The translations under genes were made by a program, and so were the position numbers. Positions 1 through 6,761 of a stretch of 13,120 nucleotides of DNA are shown here, in pieces (position 1 is the stretch's first letter; each line of letters starts with the position of its first letter). The notes under the pieces are model-generated. The model saw only the letters and a list, made by a program, of their open reading frames with translations, was not told the origin of the DNA and did no database searches. Source of the DNA: Rhodoferax sp. UBA4409 (lineage in GTDB: Bacteria > Pseudomonadota > Gammaproteobacteria > Burkholderiales > Burkholderiaceae_C); NCBI GenBank assembly GCA_002390825.1, contig DGQR01000106.1:1-13120 (forward strand), written 5' to 3'.

Positions 1-112
1 TGGGTGGGTAGCAACAGCGTTCAAAGGCAATCTCCCGGGGCAGGAGGCAAGCATGCCTCGATGCAGTTCACAGACGATAAGGGCTGGCGGCTATTTCGTA
101 CAGGTTTTTGGC

Positions 113-126
113 TTGACGCAAGTCAA
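113..126. promoter_or_regulatory. FNR/CRP-family-like palindromic box
   Basis: The sequence TTGACGCAAGTCAA is a perfect 5-4-5 inverted repeat, with TTGAC and GTCAA around a 4-base spacer. It resembles the FNR/Anr box TTGAT-N4-ATCAA with a C in the fifth position, a variation I recall from Burkholderiales. It lies in the non-coding 3' flank of mutL. I see no well-placed -10 element on either side, and the gene it might control would lie left of the window. The palindrome is seen directly; the regulator assignment is inference. Confidence 0.35.
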
Positions 127-201
127 TGTGGAGAGGAATAGCGCTCGCCAACACCGCCGCCTGTCTGGATGCAGCCGGCCCCTTGGGTGCGCGGAACCTG
201 C

Positions 202-798
202 CTAGCGCCCGCGCAAAAACAGCGAGTCCAGCTCTTTGAGCGTGAGCTGGCGCCAGGTGGGGCGGCCGTGGTTGCATTGGTCGCTGCGCTCGGTGGCTTC
301 CATGTCGCGCAGCAGGGCGTTCATTTCTTCGAGTGTGAGCTTGCGGTTGGCGCGCACCGCGCCGTGGCAGGCCATGGTGCCCAGAATCTCGTTTTGTGCG
401 CGCTGGATCACGGTGCTGGCGTCGTGCTGGGCCAACTCAGCCAACACGCTGCGGGCCAGCTCAACGGCGTCGCCTTGCGCCAAGGTGGTGGGCACGGCGC
501 GCACGGCCAGGGTTTTGGGGGAGAAGGGGCTGATTTCCAGGCCCAGGGTGTTGAGGGTGGCTACGTGGGCTTCGGCCGTGGCGACTTCGTCGGGGGTGGC
601 GGCGAAGGTGGCGGGGATCAGCAGGGGCTGGCTGGCCAGCGGGTGCACGCTGCCGTCGGGGGCGGTCAGGCTGATTTGAGTCTTCAGCCGTTCGTAGACG
701 ATGCGTTCGTGGGCAGCGTGCATGTCTACGATGACCAGGCCTTGGTTGTTTTCGGCGAGGATGTAGACGCCTTGCAGTTGGGCAATCGCGCGGCCCAA
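202..798 (-). CDS. mutL: MutL C-terminal dimerisation/endonuclease half
   Basis: The frame is open from 864. The first usable start codon is a TTG at 796-798, which falls inside the conserved WPLGRAIAQL segment and has no Shine-Dalgarno site, so independent translation is doubtful. From that TTG the frame encodes 198 residues. It contains the endonuclease motif DQHA(X)2E(X)4E in the form DMHAAHERIVYE, the ACHGAVRAN motif, and the terminal CNHGRPT motif. These are metal-binding elements of the nicking MutL type found in bacteria without MutH. The domain ends with KELDSLFLRGR. Its conservation argues that the frameshift is very recent, is suppressed, or is a sequence error. Confidence 0.82.
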   Translation of the reverse strand: MGRAIAQLQGVYILAENNQGLVIVDMHAAHERIVYERLKTQISLTAPDGSVHPLASQPLLIPATFAATPDEVATAEAHVATLNTLGLEISPFSPKTLAVRAVPTTLAQGDAVELARSVLAELAQHDASTVIQRAQNEILGTMACHGAVRANRKLTLEEMNALLRDMEATERSDQCNHGRPTWRQLTLKELDSLFLRGR

Positions 799-851
799 GG
801 GCCAAGCGTCTTGGTTGCTGTCACGGCCCGGGGGCCAGGCTTTTTCGCTCG

Positions 852-2156
852 CTAGATGGCTGGGTTACTTTGCCAAAGCAGGCTGATGTCGTTGACGCGG
901 TGACCAATCAGGCCTTCTTCTGCTTCGAATTTGATAGCTGGCTGCGCACTGTACATGGGCGCTACAGGCCTGTTGGGCACATAAGTTCCCGGCGCGGGCA
1001 GGGTGCTGATGACCTCGCTGGTGGTGCCAAACAAGCTGGGCGCTTGGGGCTGGCCCGCTGCGGTGCCTGCCGCTGCGGCGGCGCGCGGCGCGGCTAAGGT
1101 GTCTTCTACGGCGTGGCGCACGGCCTGGTGCACTTCCCGGCTGTCGCGGAAGCGTACTTCGATTTTGGTGGGGTGTACGTTCACATCCACCCGTGTCGGG
1201 TCCATGGCGACATACAGGGCGTACACCGGTTGGCGGTTGCCATGCAGCACGTCTTCATACGCACTGCGGGCGGCGTGGGTCAGGACTTTGTCTCGCACAA
1301 AGCGACCGTTGACGTAGCAGAACTGCTGGTCGCCGCGTGAGCGGGCGGCGTCGGGCACACCGGCGCGGCCCCACACGCGCAGGGCGGGTTGGCCCATTTC
1401 GTTGCTTTGCTTGCTGTGCCAATCTACGCGCACGCTTTGGGCAAGGAACTCGGAGCCGAGCACGTCAGAGAGGCGTTGGTCCAAGGCGGCGAGTGCAGCG
1501 TCCATGGCGGCATCCGCCAGCGGTACATCCAGGCAGCGTCGCCATTGCTCGACCAGCTTGCCTTCATGCCAAATGGCAAAGCCCACATCGGGGCGGGCCA
1601 AGGCGTGACGGCGCACGGACTCTATGCAGTGAGCGAGTTCGGTGGCGTCGGTTTTCAGGAACTTGCGGCGCGCGGGCGTGCTGTAAAACAGCTCTTTGAC
1701 TTCGACGGTGGTGCCCTGGCCCCGCGCCACCGGACGCAGCTCTCCGGTGCGGCCGTCTAGCAAATAGGCATCATTCAGGCCGCTAGCCCTCGAGAGTATT
1801 GCGCAATCAGCTATGGAATTGATAGCGGCCAGCGCCTCGCCGCGGAAGCCCATCGTCGCCACGCTTTCCAGGTCGTGCAGGTTGCCGATCTTGCTGGTGG
1901 CATGGCGCTTGAAGGCGATGGGTAGCTCATCGCGCAGGATGCCTTGGCCGTCGTCTTCCACGCTGATCAGGCGCACACCGCCGGCCAGCAGCCGCAGGGT
2001 GACTTGGGTGGCGCCGGCGTCCAGCGCGTTGTCCACCAATTCACGCACCACGCTGGCGGGGCGCTCTACGACTTCACCCGCCGCAATCTGGCTGATAAGT
2101 TCGTCGGGGAGTTCGCGGATTGGGCGGCGGGGTGCGGGAGTCGGAGGTGCGTTCAC
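852..2156 (-). CDS. mutL: MutL N-terminal ATPase half (frameshifted mutL)
   Basis: This frame encodes 434 residues from a GTG start at 2154-2156 and carries the GHKL ATPase domain plus the start of the linker. Visible motifs are E39 and N43 in ELVDNALDAG (general base and Mg-binding Asn), EDDGQGI at 67-73, KHATSK at 84-89, GFRGEAL at 103-109, FYSTPARRKFLK near 157-168, and HPTK with Lys330 from the transducer domain. From about residue 355 the protein is Ala/Pro-rich linker, and it stops after QSNPAI. No ribosome binding site precedes the GTG. A TAAAAT element 6 bp upstream suggests a leaderless or near-leaderless transcript. Residues about 115-127 and 395-408 are encoded by copies of a dispersed repeat. 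On its own this half could bind ATP but lacks the dimerisation and endonuclease domain. Confidence 0.9.
   Translation of the reverse strand: MNAPPTPAPRRPIRELPDELISQIAAGEVVERPASVVRELVDNALDAGATQVTLRLLAGGVRLISVEDDGQGILRDELPIAFKRHATSKIGNLHDLESVATMGFRGEALAAINSIADCAILSRASGLNDAYLLDGRTGELRPVARGQGTTVEVKELFYSTPARRKFLKTDATELAHCIESVRRHALARPDVGFAIWHEGKLVEQWRRCLDVPLADAAMDAALAALDQRLSDVLGSEFLAQSVRVDWHSKQSNEMGQPALRVWGRAGVPDAARSRGDQQFCYVNGRFVRDKVLTHAARSAYEDVLHGNRQPVYALYVAMDPTRVDVNVHPTKIEVRFRDSREVHQAVRHAVEDTLAAPRAAAAAGTAAGQPQAPSLFGTTSEVISTLPAPGTYVPNRPVAPMYSAQPAIKFEAEEGLIGHRVNDISLLWQSNPAI
934..972 (+). repeat. Dispersed 39-bp repeat, copy B, in the mutL linker
   Basis: The core reads ATAGCTG, two bases, TGCGCA, then 18 bases to GGCCTG. 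It matches copy A at 1776-1814 (opposite strand) at 27 of 39 positions with no gaps. A half-palindrome partner, AATTT, precedes it. From memory, elements of the form ATAGCTGCTTGCGCA...GCGCTAGAGGC are common between and within Comamonadaceae genes. Here the repeat encodes about residues 395-408 of the MutL linker in the antisense orientation and lies about 70 bp from the frameshift. Confidence 0.55.
1776..1814 (-). repeat. Dispersed 39-bp repeat, copy A, in the MutL ATPase domain
   Basis: On the minus strand the element reads ATAGCTG, two bases, TGCGCA, then 18 bases to GGCCTG, with the same spacing as copy B. It is preceded by GCTATCAATTCC, whose GCTAT pairs with the ATAGC to form a short palindrome. 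It encodes roughly residues 115-127 of MutL, just after the conserved GFRGEAL motif, and keeps frame and approximate domain length. It includes ATA codons, which are otherwise uncommon in this GC-rich gene. Confidence 0.55.
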
Positions 2157-2162
2157 ATTTGT

Positions 2163-2183
2163 ATTTTAGGCGGGCAGCATAAT
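2163..2183. promoter_or_regulatory. Divergent -10 candidates for mutL and dedA
   Basis: The 34-bp gap between the two start codons holds TAAAAT on the minus strand (2163-2168, 6 bp before the mutL GTG) and CATAAT on the plus strand (2178-2183, 7 bp before the dedA ATG). Neither gene has a Shine-Dalgarno site. Transcription starting the usual 6-8 bp downstream of these boxes would give leaderless or nearly leaderless mRNAs. No convincing -35 hexamer is seen for either, so the call is tentative. Confidence 0.35.
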
Positions 2184-2190
2184 CCCACCT

Positions 2191-2835
2191 ATGGAACTTA
2201 TTGCTGTACTCATCGACTTCATTCTTCATGTCGACAAGCACCTTGAAGTGTTTGTCCAGACCTACGGGGCTTGGGTGTATGCCCTGCTATTCATGATCAT
2301 TTTTGTGGAAACTGGCGTGGTGGTCATGCCGTTTTTACCGGGTGACTCTTTGCTCTTTGTAGTGGGCGCTATGTGCGGTGCAGGCTTGATGAGCTATCCG
2401 TTGGCCGTTGGCCTCCTGCTGGTGGCGGCCGTTTTGGGCGATCAGTGCAATTACAGCATCGGCCGGTATTTCGGGCCTAAGGTCTTTCAGTGGGAGCAGA
2501 GCCGGTTTTTCAACAAAGCGGCTTTTGACAAAGCGCACAACTTCTACGAGACCTACGGAGGTTTCACCATCATCGCTGCACGCTTCATGCCGTTTTTGCG
2601 CACCTTCGTGCCCTTTGTGGGCGGAGTGGCAGAAATGAACCGCGCCAAATTCACCTTCTTCAATATCGTAGGCGCGGTGCTGTGGGTGGTGGGAATTTGC
2701 ACCGCGGGTTACTTTTTGGGCAGCATTCCGTGGGTGAAAATGAATTTGGACAAGATTATTTGGGCGATGATATTGATCCCCGGATTGATCGTGATTGTGG
2801 GAGCACTCAAGAGCCGAACCAAACGGCCAGCTTAA
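2191..2835 (+). CDS. DedA family integral membrane protein
   Basis: This encodes 214 residues, typical of the DedA/SNARE-associated family. These inner-membrane proteins are linked to the proton motive force, cell division, drug and pH tolerance, and in some members to recycling of the lipid carrier undecaprenyl phosphate. The functional residues of E. coli YqjA/YghB align: Glu40 and Asp52 in the FVETGVVVMPFLPGDSLLF region, and Arg131 and Arg137 in AARFMPFLRTFVPFVGG. About four to five hydrophobic segments are visible (near 31-63, 70-90, 122-145, 156-178, 187-206), and the tail is basic. The ATG at 2191 has no Shine-Dalgarno site. The GGDEF-EAL gene begins 3 bp after its stop, so the two are probably co-transcribed. 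The individual substrate cannot be told from sequence. Confidence 0.93.
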   Translation: MELIAVLIDFILHVDKHLEVFVQTYGAWVYALLFMIIFVETGVVVMPFLPGDSLLFVVGAMCGAGLMSYPLAVGLLLVAAVLGDQCNYSIGRYFGPKVFQWEQSRFFNKAAFDKAHNFYETYGGFTIIAARFMPFLRTFVPFVGGVAEMNRAKFTFFNIVGAVLWVVGICTAGYFLGSIPWVKMNLDKIIWAMILIPGLIVIVGALKSRTKRPA

Positions 2836-2838
2836 TCA

Positions 2839-5784
2839 TTGACCCCTGTGCAAAAAATTGTTGCAACTTTGCTGGAGCGGCTGACGACCTATGTGTTTCC
2901 GGTTGTCCTTATCGTTTTTGCTTGCATAGCAATCGCGTGGCAAAGTGGGGAATCTGAAAGTGCGATTGGAGTCCCCATTGCTGCGGCGGTGTGGGAGCAA
3001 AAAGAACCTGCAGCATTTGTTAGCCCCATGGAGATGGCTGCTCAGTTACGCGGGCAGGTCCGTGTAGAGACTTCTCGCACGGGGCGTTCAATCAATCCGT
3101 TTTGGATTTTCTTTGTGAACCCCTCATCGGACGGGGCAGCGCAAAGCGTGATTGACTTTCCCTCCCGCCATGCCACTCAGTTGACCTGTTGGGATGGCCT
3201 GTCGGGCGGCCTCATCGGGAGCGCTGACTACTACACGGCTTCTGGTGACATATCCAGGAGCAGGGCTGGTTTCAAGATGCTCCTACCGCCTGGCCAATCG
3301 TCACAGGAAGTCGTTTGCCAAGCGAACTTCAGGGGGCCCGCCAAAATTGCCGTGGAGTTGTGGAGGGAGTCTGATCTCCGCAATGCGCAGCTGGCGCACA
3401 AGCATACCGGCGTACTTATTGAAGGCGCTATCGGAGTGCTCGCCTTGTTTATGTTGCTCACAGCGATCGTCAATGCGAGTCCGCTGTACCTCGCTTTTGT
3501 AGGCGGCCTCATCCTGAACATGCGGATGGCAGCTTTGTCGGTCGGGACTGACTTTTTCATCTTGGGTACGGAAATACCCCCTGACTTGCTTTTTCCTCTC
3601 CGCCAAGCGACTCTGGTTTTGTACTTTGCCAACACAGTGGGCCTGTTCAGCGTGCTTTTCAAGGCAGAGCTGGCACATTCGAATACGCGGTGGCCCCTCA
3701 CGTTTCACGAAGTCCTGGCCGTTGCGTTGTTAGTTGTCGCGCCTTTTTTAGCCTATGAATCAGTGCTGCCAATTTTGTGGGTAGCCACGTTCACGGTGGT
3801 AGCTGTGATGCTGGGTTATCTGTATTGGATTCTTCGTAGAACACACTCGCGCGTTGCGGCATGGTACGGGGCTTCGATCGTGGTGACTTTGATCTCCACT
3901 TTGAATGAAGTCATCGTTGCCGCGACTGGCGCTCGTATTTTGGAGTCTGGCCTTAACAGCGTGACTGGAGCAATTGCGTCCGCCTTGTTAGCTACGGCTG
4001 CCGTTGCGGAGCATATGCGTACCCATCGTATGCAAAGCATCCGTGCCCAGAATTTGTTGAAGGCTGCCTATCAAGACTCCCCGATAGGCTTGTTTTCAGT
4101 CAGTCGGGATGGGGCGATCATCAAAACAAACCCTGCGTTCTATGCGATGGTCGGAGTCTCTGTTCCTGAGGGCAACCCCTCTCTTGCTCAAGTTTTTGAT
4201 CAACAGCTGGTGTCTTCGATTCAGGTGCTTAGCCAATTGCCCGGAGGCGGTGCCATTGAATTGGAAACGATGGCGCTAGGTGACTCCGGTGGTCTGCCGC
4301 GTTGGTTGTTGGTGAAGGCATCTACCGTTGACGGGAACATCACAGAGTGCTCTCTGCAAGATATCACTGAGCGAGTGTCCGCCACTGATCGGTTGGAGTA
4401 TCTGGCCAGCCATGATCCTTTGACGGGTTGTCTGAATTTGCGTGGACTCAGTCAGCAATCGCACGTCGGTGAAGGCCTGCCTTATGCCCTTGCCTATTTT
4501 GATCTGGACCGGTTCAAACTCATCAACGATTTGTACGGACACACCGCAGGTGATCAGGTTCTCAAGCAAGTCGCTGAGCGCATGAGGGGAGTCCTAGGCC
4601 CTGGTGAAGTGCTTGCGCGATTGGGTGGCGATGAGTTTGTCGTCATTTTTTATGAGCGCGATATTCTGACCTGCGAGGTGCAATGCAACACGATTGCGAC
4701 ATTGATTGGATCCGCACCATTTCAAATTGACTCCCAGAGTTTCACCTTGGATATCTCAGGCGGGTTGGTATCCACAGATCAGTTTGCGCGCGCCGACTTG
4801 AAAGACATTATTTCGGCGGCCGATACTTTGTGCCGCATGGCAAAGAAGCGGCCGACCCAACGGGTTGTCGTCGTGCAAAAAGGGGATCGTTTTTTCGAAC
4901 AGCACCAAGACGAACTGGATCTGATTAACTGCCTGGAGCGAGGCCAAGTGCCCGCCGGACTGTTTTTGATGATGCAGCCGGAAGTTTCTTTGACCCGACC
5001 TTTTGATTCTTTGAACTTTGAAATGTTGATCCGGTTGCGCAAGCCAGACGGTTCTGTCATTCCCGCAGTGACCATCATTGAGGCGGCAGAGGCGCATGGA
5101 AAAACCGCAATCATTGATCGCTGGGTGATCAATACCGCCATTGATTGGTTAGAGGCGCACGCAACGCAATTGCAGAATACCCATTTCGTGGGAGTTAACT
5201 TGTCGGGGGGATCGCTTAACGATGAGGTATTCACCGAAGAGCTATTCTCACTCTTCAAGCTACACCCGGTCGCTTTGGAAAAAATTTGCCTTGAGATCAC
5301 CGAGACTGTGGCGATCACCGACATGCGCAACATGCAAAAGTTTATCGACCGGGTTCGATGGATGGGGGGCAAGGTGGCGCTTGATGATTTTGGAGCAGGG
5401 TATTCCTCCTTTGGTTACCTGAAAGGCCTCTCAGTGGACTCCTTGAAGTTAGACGGATCACTGGTGCGCGACGCCGTCCACAGTGAGGCCGGACAAGCGA
5501 TCGTGAATGCTATTGCGGGATTGGTTAAGAATTTGGGTATGAAGTCAGTCGGTGAGTTCGCAGAGGATCTACCAACCATCAAAGTGCTGTACGAAGCCGG
5601 TATTGATTACGCACAGGGCTACGGGATCAGCAAACCGGTCACTCCCGAGGCCATTCTGTCAGTGACTAGCGGAGCTGACTTCATCCAAGATCCGGCCATC
5701 CTTGCTTTTCTTCAAGAGGTGCAAGAGGGCAGCACAGACACGATGCCTTTGTTTAAAGACTCACGTAGGAACCCTATTTTTTAG
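2839..5784 (+). CDS. Membrane 7TM sensor with PAS, GGDEF and EAL domains
   Basis: This 981-residue c-di-GMP enzyme has a first membrane segment near residues 17-34 and a periplasmic domain about 35-185, probably of the 7TMR-DISM extracellular type. About seven membrane segments follow (190-395), then a PAS domain (about 401-515). GGDEF (about 516-680) has the intact motif GGDEF at 596-600 and Asp555 in FDLDRFK. The inhibitory RxxD site is absent, GPGE standing in its place. EAL (about 700-940) reads FEMLIR rather than EALLR, but the catalytic and metal positions look present: Glu728, Asn787, Glu819, Asp849-Asp850, Lys870, Glu906 and Glu909. Both synthesis and breakdown of c-di-GMP are therefore possible. 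The start is TTG 2839, or GTG 2848; neither has a clear ribosome binding site. The gene follows dedA by 3 bp and is convergent with the acyltransferase. GC content is lower than in mutL. Confidence 0.93.
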   Translation: MTPVQKIVATLLERLTTYVFPVVLIVFACIAIAWQSGESESAIGVPIAAAVWEQKEPAAFVSPMEMAAQLRGQVRVETSRTGRSINPFWIFFVNPSSDGAAQSVIDFPSRHATQLTCWDGLSGGLIGSADYYTASGDISRSRAGFKMLLPPGQSSQEVVCQANFRGPAKIAVELWRESDLRNAQLAHKHTGVLIEGAIGVLALFMLLTAIVNASPLYLAFVGGLILNMRMAALSVGTDFFILGTEIPPDLLFPLRQATLVLYFANTVGLFSVLFKAELAHSNTRWPLTFHEVLAVALLVVAPFLAYESVLPILWVATFTVVAVMLGYLYWILRRTHSRVAAWYGASIVVTLISTLNEVIVAATGARILESGLNSVTGAIASALLATAAVAEHMRTHRMQSIRAQNLLKAAYQDSPIGLFSVSRDGAIIKTNPAFYAMVGVSVPEGNPSLAQVFDQQLVSSIQVLSQLPGGGAIELETMALGDSGGLPRWLLVKASTVDGNITECSLQDITERVSATDRLEYLASHDPLTGCLNLRGLSQQSHVGEGLPYALAYFDLDRFKLINDLYGHTAGDQVLKQVAERMRGVLGPGEVLARLGGDEFVVIFYERDILTCEVQCNTIATLIGSAPFQIDSQSFTLDISGGLVSTDQFARADLKDIISAADTLCRMAKKRPTQRVVVVQKGDRFFEQHQDELDLINCLERGQVPAGLFLMMQPEVSLTRPFDSLNFEMLIRLRKPDGSVIPAVTIIEAAEAHGKTAIIDRWVINTAIDWLEAHATQLQNTHFVGVNLSGGSLNDEVFTEELFSLFKLHPVALEKICLEITETVAITDMRNMQKFIDRVRWMGGKVALDDFGAGYSSFGYLKGLSVDSLKLDGSLVRDAVHSEAGQAIVNAIAGLVKNLGMKSVGEFAEDLPTIKVLYEAGIDYAQGYGISKPVTPEAILSVTSGADFIQDPAILAFLQEVQEGSTDTMPLFKDSRRNPIF

Positions 5785-5789
5785 GCAAA

Positions 5790-6617
5790 TCAGCTGCTCA
5801 ACTGGCCGTGCAGTTCCTGACTGTTTGTCGTCCTCATGAACATCTGTTCTCTGACCAAGATGGGTTGAATCGCAGGTCCCCCGCGTACGATGGCAGGCGC
5901 TTGGGCATCTAAGCTTGCTTGAGCCACCGGGCAAGACCAACCAACTGCCAAAAGACTGGTCGCGCCTGACAAATCGATGTCTGGATGATGCGTCTCAAAA
6001 AAGAATCCGGTAAGGCTATGGTTCGCACCTGTCCATAGTGTTCGTACAAGCTCCGGGACTAGTGACATCACGCGATGTGGGACCCCGCCTGTGAACGCCA
6101 TAGGGTAGAACTGACCGGTTTCACCGACGTCAGTAAACATCAACCCGTCATACATCCGGTCCAAAGGCCGACGTCCTGTAGCCATCATTTGATCTACGCC
6201 CTGCGCCATGCAATAGGAGTAAAAAGCTTTAAAAAGAGCGGCTCTGACGATGGATGATCCGGTATCGCCCTTTACGCAGAGTCGCGTCGATTCAACCATT
6301 CGTTTGCCCGCATATGAGCCAGGCAGATTGAGTGAGCGTTGCAACGGCAACGGCTCCATCACATTAGAGTGCGTCCGCAAAGTACCCAGAACGGAGCCAT
6401 CGAGTTTGGAGGTGGCCACAAACACTTCGCACCCGTAGGCAAAGTCGGCGGCTTCAGGCTCTCGCAGTTTGGCGCCCAATTCCGGCAGGTGTTTGCCGTA
6501 GGAGGCTGCGCGCAGTTGGATGACGCCATCCAGCTGCGCCTCGGTGGCAATTTCTACCTTGAAGGGCAACAATTCGGTTCGTGCAACCGCTGCTTGAATT
6601 CTCTCTACCAGAGCCAT
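5790..6617 (-). CDS. FeeM/LuxI-fold N-acyltransferase-like protein (GNAT superfamily)
   Basis: This encodes 275 residues. The N-terminal 200 resemble N-acyl amino acid synthases of the FeeM type and, more distantly, LuxI autoinducer synthases. Features are a QLRAASYGKHLPEL segment at 34-47, a beta strand EVFVATSKLDGSVLGTLRTH at 64-83, and the motif VESTRLCV at 108-115. There Glu109 and Arg112 occupy the place of the ExSR element. Such enzymes transfer a fatty acyl group from acyl-ACP or acyl-CoA to an amine, giving N-acyl amino acids or signals. Substrates here are unknown, and the C-terminal 70 residues are not recognised. The ATG at 6615-6617 is chosen because AAGGAGG (6623-6629) sits 5 bases upstream; the longer frame reaching 6815 runs back into amiC. 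It converges on the GGDEF-EAL gene with a 5-bp gap. Confidence 0.75.
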   Translation of the reverse strand: MALVERIQAAVARTELLPFKVEIATEAQLDGVIQLRAASYGKHLPELGAKLREPEAADFAYGCEVFVATSKLDGSVLGTLRTHSNVMEPLPLQRSLNLPGSYAGKRMVESTRLCVKGDTGSSIVRAALFKAFYSYCMAQGVDQMMATGRRPLDRMYDGLMFTDVGETGQFYPMAFTGGVPHRVMSLVPELVRTLWTGANHSLTGFFFETHHPDIDLSGATSLLAVGWSCPVAQASLDAQAPAIVRGGPAIQPILVREQMFMRTTNSQELHGQLSS

Positions 6618-6622
6618 AACAA

Positions 6623-6629
6623 CCTCCTT
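6623..6629 (-). promoter_or_regulatory. Strong Shine-Dalgarno site of the acyltransferase gene
   Basis: AAGGAGG on the minus strand ends 5 bases before the ATG at 6615-6617. It is the strongest ribosome binding site in the window and fixes the start of the acyltransferase-like gene, overriding the longer open frame. Confidence 0.8.
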
Positions 6630-6638
6630 CCAATGAGT

Positions 6639-6655
6639 GACTGAAAGGTTCAGTC
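6639..6655 (-). promoter_or_regulatory. 17-bp perfect palindrome in the acyltransferase leader
   Basis: GACTGAA and TTCAGTC flank a 3-base spacer with no mismatch, 9 bp upstream of the Shine-Dalgarno site. It could be a dimeric repressor operator or a 5'-UTR hairpin. No homopolymer T run follows, so it is not a typical terminator. Which regulator would bind is unknown. Confidence 0.45.
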
Positions 6656-6718
6656 TAGGGTTGCTACCTACTTCCATCCGGTGAATGAAGCAGGGTTTAG
6701 CCCGCCATCTCCGCGCCA

Positions 6719-6761
6719 AAAACACATAAACCATTACTTTAAATGGTGATTTTTGTGTTTT
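6719..6761 (-). terminator. AT-rich interrupted hairpin at the amiC stop codon
   Basis: AAAACACA (6719-6726) pairs with TGTGTTTT (6754-6761), and ACCATT (6730-6735) pairs with AATGGT (6742-6747), making an interrupted stem. Read in the amiC direction, it starts in the TAA stop codon and ends in a run of five T. It may act as a weak intrinsic terminator for tsaE-amiC. The stem is AT-rich, so strength is doubtful; a regulatory site for the downstream acyltransferase gene is an alternative. Confidence 0.4.

Larger units (their letters stand above)
202..2156 (-). pseudogene. mutL: mutL, mismatch repair protein, split by a frameshift
   Basis: Taken together this span encodes a full MutL of about 651 residues, a normal length for the family, but in two frames. 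The N-terminal frame ends at TAG 852-854. The C-terminal frame is one base back (-1) and is open only from position 864, because a TAA lies at 865-867. The frame change must therefore fall in the 10 bases 855-864, which is consistent with loss of one base there. The break is in the poorly conserved linker, and both flanking domains look intact. I see no slippery heptamer in the overlap and no Shine-Dalgarno site for restart. This is either a recent inactivating indel, which predicts a mutator phenotype, or a one-base sequence error. MutL normally links MutS mismatch recognition to strand incision. The gene is last in an ancestral tsaE-amidase-mutL order. Confidence 0.85.

Noticed and set aside
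44..59. Hairpin GAGGCA-AGCA-TGCCTC as a terminator
   Set aside because: Only 6 bp of stem and no T run on either side; it is about 140 bp past the mutL stop.
68..277. Minus-strand ORF of 69 residues past the mutL end
   Set aside because: Its first half is the mutL 3' end in another frame and the remainder shows no family features; it has no ribosome binding site.
169..855. Long plus-strand ORF of 228 residues antisense to mutL
   Set aside because: It is Gly/Ala/Val/Gln-rich with no recognisable motif, as expected from the complement of a GC-rich gene, and the minus strand carries clear MutL motifs.
855..866. Programmed -1 frameshifting to make full-length MutL
   Set aside because: No X-XXY-YYZ heptamer in the usable overlap (the frame reads AAC CCA GCC ATC TAG), no long homopolymer, and no obvious downstream stem or upstream Shine-Dalgarno stimulator.
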